The notes under the pieces were generated by a model. It ran no database searches. It worked only from the letters and a program-made list of their open reading frames with translations, and was not told the origin of the DNA. The position numbers and the translations under genes are program-made. Below, in pieces: positions 58,971-64,000 of a DNA stretch of 64,000 nt (positions within the stretch are counted from its first letter, which is position 1; the number at the start of each line of letters is the position of its first letter). Source of the stretch: Lepturacanthus savala (taxonomy: Eukaryota; Chordata; Actinopteri; Scombriformes; Trichiuridae); NCBI GenBank assembly GCA_030544235.1, contig CM060468.1, forward strand, positions 6,485,758 to 6,549,757, given 5' to 3'.

Positions 58971-59200
58971 AACCCTTATATTGTGTTCCTGGTAAAATCT
59001 GAATGTTTCAAGATTTTTTATCTATGAAAAATAAAGTTAATTTGATCAGGTTCACCTTAGGTTCCATGACTTTTTGTGTGTTTTATTCAACTTTTGTACA
59101 GTATTGGTGTTCCCAGTCAAAAGTGACCTTTTATTAGAAATGAATGGAGAAGACCAGAATTAATGTAAGATATGGAACTCGGGTACAGGTACTTTTGTCA
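58971..59200 (+). mobile_element. Inverted-repeat miniature element, partial copy
   Basis: AACCCTTATATTGTGTTCCT at 58971 matches the left end of the element at 60831. A second end-like sequence, GGTGTTCCCAGTCAAAAGTG, follows near 59107. The right terminus cannot be placed, so this is a rearranged or truncated copy. Confidence 0.6.
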
Positions 59201-59204
59201 GATG

Positions 59205-59221
59205 GACACACACACACACAC
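59205..59221. repeat. Short (CA)n
   Basis: About eight CA units. Confidence 0.9.
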
Positions 59222-59995
59222 AAGTAATGAACTGAAGTAATGTTCATGTTATCAGGCATCATCTTTTGTTTAAGCTATATTTTTTTTTCCTTTAGTCCTC
59301 CCTGAGTTTGCGTGATCCTGGGTAATTAAGCACATGTTGGAGCGGGGGCTGGATGTGCATGAGAGAAAGGTGTGGGGCAACAGTTTCCTGACAGTAACCA
59401 GGCTCGGCCATTTTTCATCTATTTTATTAGTTTCATTCAATATTTAGTCTCCTTAAGAGCACTAACAAGTATAGTATTCGTGTGGAGACATTTTGTTTGT
59501 AAATGAAAAGGCTGTTAACATAAAATGGGCTTATTTTGTACTTCACTCCTGCCTTATTTAAAAATAAGTAGAAAAGTAGAACATGGAAAATACAAGTCAG
59601 AAACTTTGCATCTTACAGAAGATTTAATCACAACAAGATGAAATACATCAGAGATAATAATAATTATAATTAATTAATATTATTTAATAAGAATTAGAAA
59701 AAAAAGAAAAAGTGTTTAAAAAACTTAAAAAAAAAAATACAGCACTCTTTTGTACTGAAATGTGGAGTTATATAGACTTTAACTGTTGTTCAGCAGTTGT
59801 GGATCTTGGAGTCCACCGGTATGACCCTTCCCCTACTGGTGCAGACCTCCAGACTCACAGACAAACCCCCTGTGAGGACATTCTGTGGGTGGTGTTTGGC
59901 TTTTGCTTTGCCATTTCACTCTCAATTTGCAGTTAAAACGTTCAATAAAAGTATCATAAAAACTCGTAAAAACTGCACAAAACATCACCAATCAA
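59222..59995. other. AT-rich stretch, nothing identified
   Basis: A-runs near 59700-59740. 59790-59900 is more GC-balanced and may belong to the LINE that follows, but no motif supports it. Confidence 0.35.
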
Positions 59996-59999
59996 CAGC

Positions 60000-60600
60000 G
60001 ACTGAGCCTGCACCACAAGATTCATGAACAGTTTCTATCCCAAAGCTATCACCATACATAACTCTCACCTAAAAATGAACCACTAACATCTCTCAATGCC
60101 TGCACTGTACCCATGCAATGCAAACTTTGTTATGCAATTTATTTATTTAGCCTTTATTTAATCAGGAGAGCTTGTTGTACAATCTCTTTTTCAAAAGTGA
60201 CCTGGCCAAGAGGCAGCAAAGTTTTTCAGTGCAATTTGTAACATAAATTAGATTAGTACAATGAGTAGAGACACAAAATAAAATGAGTAAATAGATAAAT
60301 AGGGTGGTAGAGATAGTTTAAACCAGTAGTATCTGATTTAAGATGCAATGCATTTATACAATGCAGCACACTTTATATTCTTTTTTTTCTTATTTAGTTT
60401 TAAAGGCATACAGTGGCAGTGGGTGAATGGTATGGTGAAGAATTCCATGAATGTGATGGGATGGATGAGTTTGAAATATGTATATTTATTGTGATGTAGT
60501 TTTTAGAGTATTTATTTTACTGAGCCCAGCAGCTGAGTGCATTGAATTCCATTCTATATCTTGTGTAATGACAATAAAATCTATTCTATTCTATAAAATT
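60000..60600 (+). mobile_element. LINE 3' end, interrupted by an antisense retroposon
   Basis: AACAGTTTCTATCCCAAAGC near 60029 translates NSFYPKA, the C-terminal '(N)SFFPxA' motif of the reverse-transcriptase group also seen at 45.1 kb. The 3' end TGTGTAATGACAATAAAATC with a TATTCTATTCTA tail lies at 60564-60597. The two parts are separated by about 370 bp that begins TTATTTATTTAGCCTTTATT. Confidence 0.7.
60140..60510 (-). mobile_element. Antisense retroposon nested in the LINE 3' end
   Basis: On the minus strand it ends in AGATTGTACAACAAGCTCTC, CTGATTAAATAAAGGCTAAA and TAAATAAATT, the style 'TCTTGGCCAGGTC.CTTTTTCAAAAGAGATT...AAATAAAGGTTAAATAAATAAA' of a common fish retroposon tail. The CTTGGCCAGGTCACTTTTG and AAAAGAGATT blocks are visible. 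Its upstream limit (near 60510) is inferred from where the LINE tail resumes. Confidence 0.55.
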
Positions 60601-60830
60601 TGTTTCTAAAAATTTCACAGTAAGGTGAGAAACACAAGGCATCACTGCAGTGAGCTGATGACTTTAACCACTAGGGGTCAGCAGAGAGAACAGTGAAAAC
60701 CCCACATTATTTAAAGCATATTACATGAAATATTCTGCTGCATTTAATACCTGTTATCATTGAATACTAGATAAATTATTGACCCAATATCAAGAAGCAG
60801 AAATCTTGTGAAGAATATTGAACCCTTATG

Positions 60831-61130
60831 TTGTGTTCCCAGTCAAATCTGACCATTTCAAAGTTTTTGTCTCGAAAAAAAATATGGTTGATGATTTTTT
60901 CTTATAGTTAAAATAATTCAGAAATTGTGTTTTTTTTAGAACTGAAATTCAAGATGTTCAAGATGTCAGATCAATGAGACATACAGACCATGAATAAGAA
61001 GTTCAAAACTAGCAACAAAGAGGTGATAATATATGTATTATTACAGTTTTATGATGAGTCTTAATGGAATGGTCAAATTTGACTGGGAACACCACATTCA
61101 TTAACATGAAACAAACACAACTTAAGGGTT
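60831..61130. mobile_element. Inverted-repeat miniature element (AACCCTTA ends)
   Basis: AACCCTTATGTTGTGTT (60831-60847) pairs with AACACAACTTAAGGGTT (61114-61130) at 16 of 17 positions. Inside these, CCCAGTCAAATCTGACCA and TGGTCAAATTTGACTGGG form a second inverted pair. There is no coding sequence. The family is common in fish; its superfamily is not established from this copy and no clear target duplication was found. Confidence 0.75.
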
Positions 61131-61679
61131 AAAGCAACAGTATTTTTTTATATATATATATTCTGCCTTTGTGTTATGTTAAATATTCTCTATTCTACTT
61201 TTCCCTTGCGTGTAATGTGCAATCACACTTCATACACCGATTAAAGAAAGGAGTTTTTATTATTTATTATATTTATTAGTTATTTTTAAGTGATGCTCTA
61301 CATCAAACGCCAAGTTACTTGAACCGACTGCTCGCTTAAAAAAACACCTGAAGCTAGATAGTTTCTTCTCTGCACGGGCGACTGGATCTCTGCAACAGCA
61401 GAGGGAGGAATGTAGCAGAGGTCGACCGGAGCTCTCTTTCTAGTGTTGAGGTGGTAGAAAGAAGAAAAAAAATTGCTGAAAAGCCAGCTTGGGCTTCTAG
61501 CGTTGTCTGTGCTGTTAAAATGGACAGAAAGAGAGGCCAATAGCTGCGGGCGGTTTTCCACATGTGTTCTGAGATGCTGATGTTTTGATACTTTGACAAT
61601 GCTGTTGGGAAAAAAAAAGAGTAGAGGGTTTAAATTAGAGTAGAGTGTTTAAATTAATAAAAATCCCCTCTAATCTAAA
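61131..61679. other. Intergenic stretch, nothing identified
   Basis: (TA)n of about 12 bp near 61151-61162. Minus-strand frames at 61298-61599 overlap each other and resemble no family. Confidence 0.4.
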
Positions 61680-62290
61680 TTCAGCACGCTACCCTAAAAC
61701 ATTACACTTACATTATTTAAATGCTAGACGTGTTTTATTTAGCTTTTAATCAGATTGTCTCATTAAGCTGCCAGAGAGCAGTGCAGAGGGTGTATCCTCT
61801 CCGCTGGCTCCGCTCGACTATTTCCGCGCTCGGATTTGGCCATTAGCGTGAACTTGCTGAGAATTCCCTTTTGAAACTCTTTTTAATAGAGTGCTTGAGT
61901 TGATCCGCCACCGTGCAAACAGTTCATCGAGTGCAAAACGGCGAGCCGTGCCAGGCGAAAAGGATTGATGTTTGGCCGATCTTGTGTCTTAGCCACCACT
62001 ATCTTTGTGCAACAAAGCACTAACAAGGCAATCAGAGGCAGAAATCGCGGCTGCCGGTGCCAAAGCCCTTGTAGCTCATAATGACCTTTTTAGCAAACTG
62101 AGCCAGTGAGCGGGGCGTGCTTTTCAGTTTTCTTTTTTTTTATTTGTTTGTGGTCTACAGGACGCCGACTTATTTTTAACATTGCATTTGTCTTCGGGGT
62201 GGGATGGGAAGTTAACTTTCTGGAGAGAAGCTCAGAAAGAAAAAAAAAATCATCAAACGCTAAGCTCAAAGGATGTAATGTGGTGCTTTA
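61680..62290. other. Complex, CpG-retaining block; candidate conserved element
   Basis: 61720-62110 is one of the least repetitive stretches in the window, with CpGs scattered through it and TAAT/ATTA homeodomain cores and a CATTAGC word. No frame of note. A candidate enhancer by composition only. Confidence 0.3.
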
Positions 62291-63099
62291 AATAGATAAA
62301 CATAGGAAGCGCAAGACTCCCTTTTTGTTCACAGGTGTACATAATGATAATGATGGCTAATGATGAGTCCTATTTAGCAGCCACTAGGCAACCAACACTT
62401 TTTATTATTTTACCCTTTTTTTTTACCGTTAAATTCAAATGTAAAAAAAAAAAAAAAAAACGATGCAAATTTACTGTATATTAGTCTGAAAGTAAAGTAT
62501 TTGAACACTGCCTGGGGACAAACGTATATCTACATTAATGCACAGCGAAGGGGGAAAAAAAAGAGTATATTTAACTCCATCTATAACAGAGTAGCTTCTG
62601 GACCAGTCAGCACCAACACGCAGTGGCAGGCTCTCAGGAGTTAAGCGGGTCAGAGTACGGTGCAAACCGCCAACATCTCTTCCAACTGAAATATTCATAA
62701 GGTCACTAGACCAAAAAAACAATGACAAAACACTGAAATGAATATGGTTACATCCACAAGTTGGATATCACCGACAAGAGCAAACAAAAATGCTACAACA
62801 AACAACAGAAGACAATCAAGTCTATGGATACAATAAATTTTGTTTCAACACTAAAGTATCGGCTATGAACTGCGTTTTTTACCCCAAAACATACCAGCAA
62901 ACTGGCTCAAAGACAACCTAGTGAATAATGTGTCACATCATAAAAGTTTCATGATGCGAACATCTTTGCACATCTCAGACAGTTACATCATCACAGAGGA
63001 GAGTTTCTTTTTTCGTCTTCCTCTCAGAAGAACTGCATGCAAATCTATAAACTGACACTTCCTCTAGTGTTCTTCGTAAGAAAAAGAGAAAAAGTACAA
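62291..63099. other. AT-rich stretch with A18 run
   Basis: A18 at 62443-62460, otherwise no feature recognised. Confidence 0.45.
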
Positions 63100-63300
63100 G
63101 CGTATTGTTTCTGATCTCAGAGAATTGCTCCTTTCTGACGCCGCCCGGGCTGAAGTTGAAGCAGAGCGGCGTCCGAAGTGATTAACGACTTCCGCGCCGC
63201 CGCCTGCCGCCATCCACCATCCGCCATCCGCCCCCCCTCCCCCTCCATCGGATGCATCGCTGACATTTTAAGTTGTGTGAAGTTCACCTTAAATTGATCT
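63100..63300. promoter_or_regulatory. Small CpG-rich block with CCGCCAT repeats
   Basis: 63135-63260 is GC- and CpG-rich, with CCGCCGCC and three CCATCC/CCGCCAT-type units followed by a C-run. The CGCCATC cores resemble YY1 sites (GCCATNTT). It may be a small CpG island or regulatory element; no transcript is evident. Confidence 0.3.
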
Positions 63301-64000
63301 GCCTCTCACTTTGATGCAAATAAGCATCCCACACAGCAAGGTTATCACAGCGTGCACGTGTCTACTACAAACACATACATAAGAACTGCCAAACCGCTTT
63401 TTTTTTTTTTAGGGGCATCGCCTTTTTACATGGAAATGTGCTGTATTATAAACACTTATCATACCCGCGAAATGCAATCTTTCTTCTTTTCTTACCTCTA
63501 TGTCTCACTGTTGCACACACACGCACGCACATACACGGTTTTCTGCCACTCGCTGATATTCAACACAATAAACTTGACACTTTCATTTAAAAGAAACATC
63601 AAAATGTCCACAAACACATAAAAACACACCAAATAAAACTGTCTTTTTTCCACAATCCTTGAACAGCAGACTGTAAATTCAGTTCTTTTTTTTTTCCTTT
63701 TTTTCCACCAAGTATACATATTGATTGCTTTGACTATTTTCCGGAAAAATACGCCTTTTAATTCCTTAAATCGCATTAAACGTTCATCTTTTGTTCATTC
63801 GTAGGTGCTCATATGCACAAAATGCTTTGAAGGGCCTGTATAAGGTACCTCTGTTGATGACAAAATAATTGTAGATATGGAAATATCTCCATGGGTCACG
63901 GGTTCGTTCTCACCTTTCTACACTCACATTTCAAGCTTCATTCGCTGTCCAATCTACTATGACAAGCTAAGAATTCAAGAAATCACCTCCCCGGCATTAG
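63301..64000. other. Intergenic stretch, nothing identified
   Basis: T-runs at 63401-63411 and 63686-63711, a short CA/CG tract near 63515-63535, and no gene or transposon recognised. Confidence 0.4.

Overview
This window is vertebrate nuclear DNA, most likely from a ray-finned (teleost) fish. It is AT-rich and has abundant dinucleotide microsatellites. It carries decayed pieces of transposon families typical of fish genomes: hAT and Tc1/mariner miniature elements, L2/Rex-type LINE 3' ends and a tRNA-derived SINE. The species cannot be named from this. I found no convincing intact protein-coding gene. The longest open frames are microsatellite artefacts or chance frames in GC-richer blocks. 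The window reads as a gene desert or a very large intron. Family names come from remembered consensus features, without a database search.

Layout. 1-8.5 kb is mostly AT-rich DNA with a LINE 3' fragment (1.09-1.93 kb), a small retroposon tail with a perfect hairpin (2.67-2.81 kb), a second long hairpin (3.52-3.60 kb) and an antisense LINE fragment that keeps a YADD reverse-transcriptase box (6.04-6.32 kb). 8.5-19.5 kb is poor in recognisable transposons and rich in complex sequence that has kept CpGs. It is a candidate cluster of conserved non-coding elements, and it ends in a CpG-dense block at 19.04-19.46 kb that could be a promoter or 5' exon. 19.5-23 kb holds two related hAT-type miniature elements, one with another element nested in it. 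23-33 kb is AT-rich, with a 33-bp minisatellite, a possible piggyBac remnant, LINE tails and a strictly phased 10-bp minisatellite (32.94-33.25 kb).

33.3-45.4 kb is the transposon-dense core. It contains an unclassified repeat with a 29-bp palindrome, opposed Tc1 fragments, a LINE, two direct copies of an unidentified repeat of about 1.4 kb (37.2 and 43.07 kb), a fossil hAT transposase, a hAT miniature element with an 8-bp target-site duplication and a Tc1/mariner-type miniature element with TA flanks. 45.4-51 kb holds a palindromic miniature element and a SINE. 51-58.6 kb and 61.7-63.3 kb return to complex, CpG-retaining sequence, with a TA/GA compound microsatellite and a 44-bp alternating purine-pyrimidine tract. 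59-61.1 kb holds two related inverted-repeat elements and a LINE 3' end interrupted by an antisense retroposon.

No genes act together here. The functional candidates are the non-coding blocks, which may be enhancers of a distant developmental gene, and the CpG-dense block near 19.2 kb. The most distinctive sequence-level observations are the unidentified 1.4-kb repeat pair, the 29-bp palindrome whose arm differences are all CpG-decay products, several perfect hairpins with 7-nt loops and the indel-free 10-bp tandem array.
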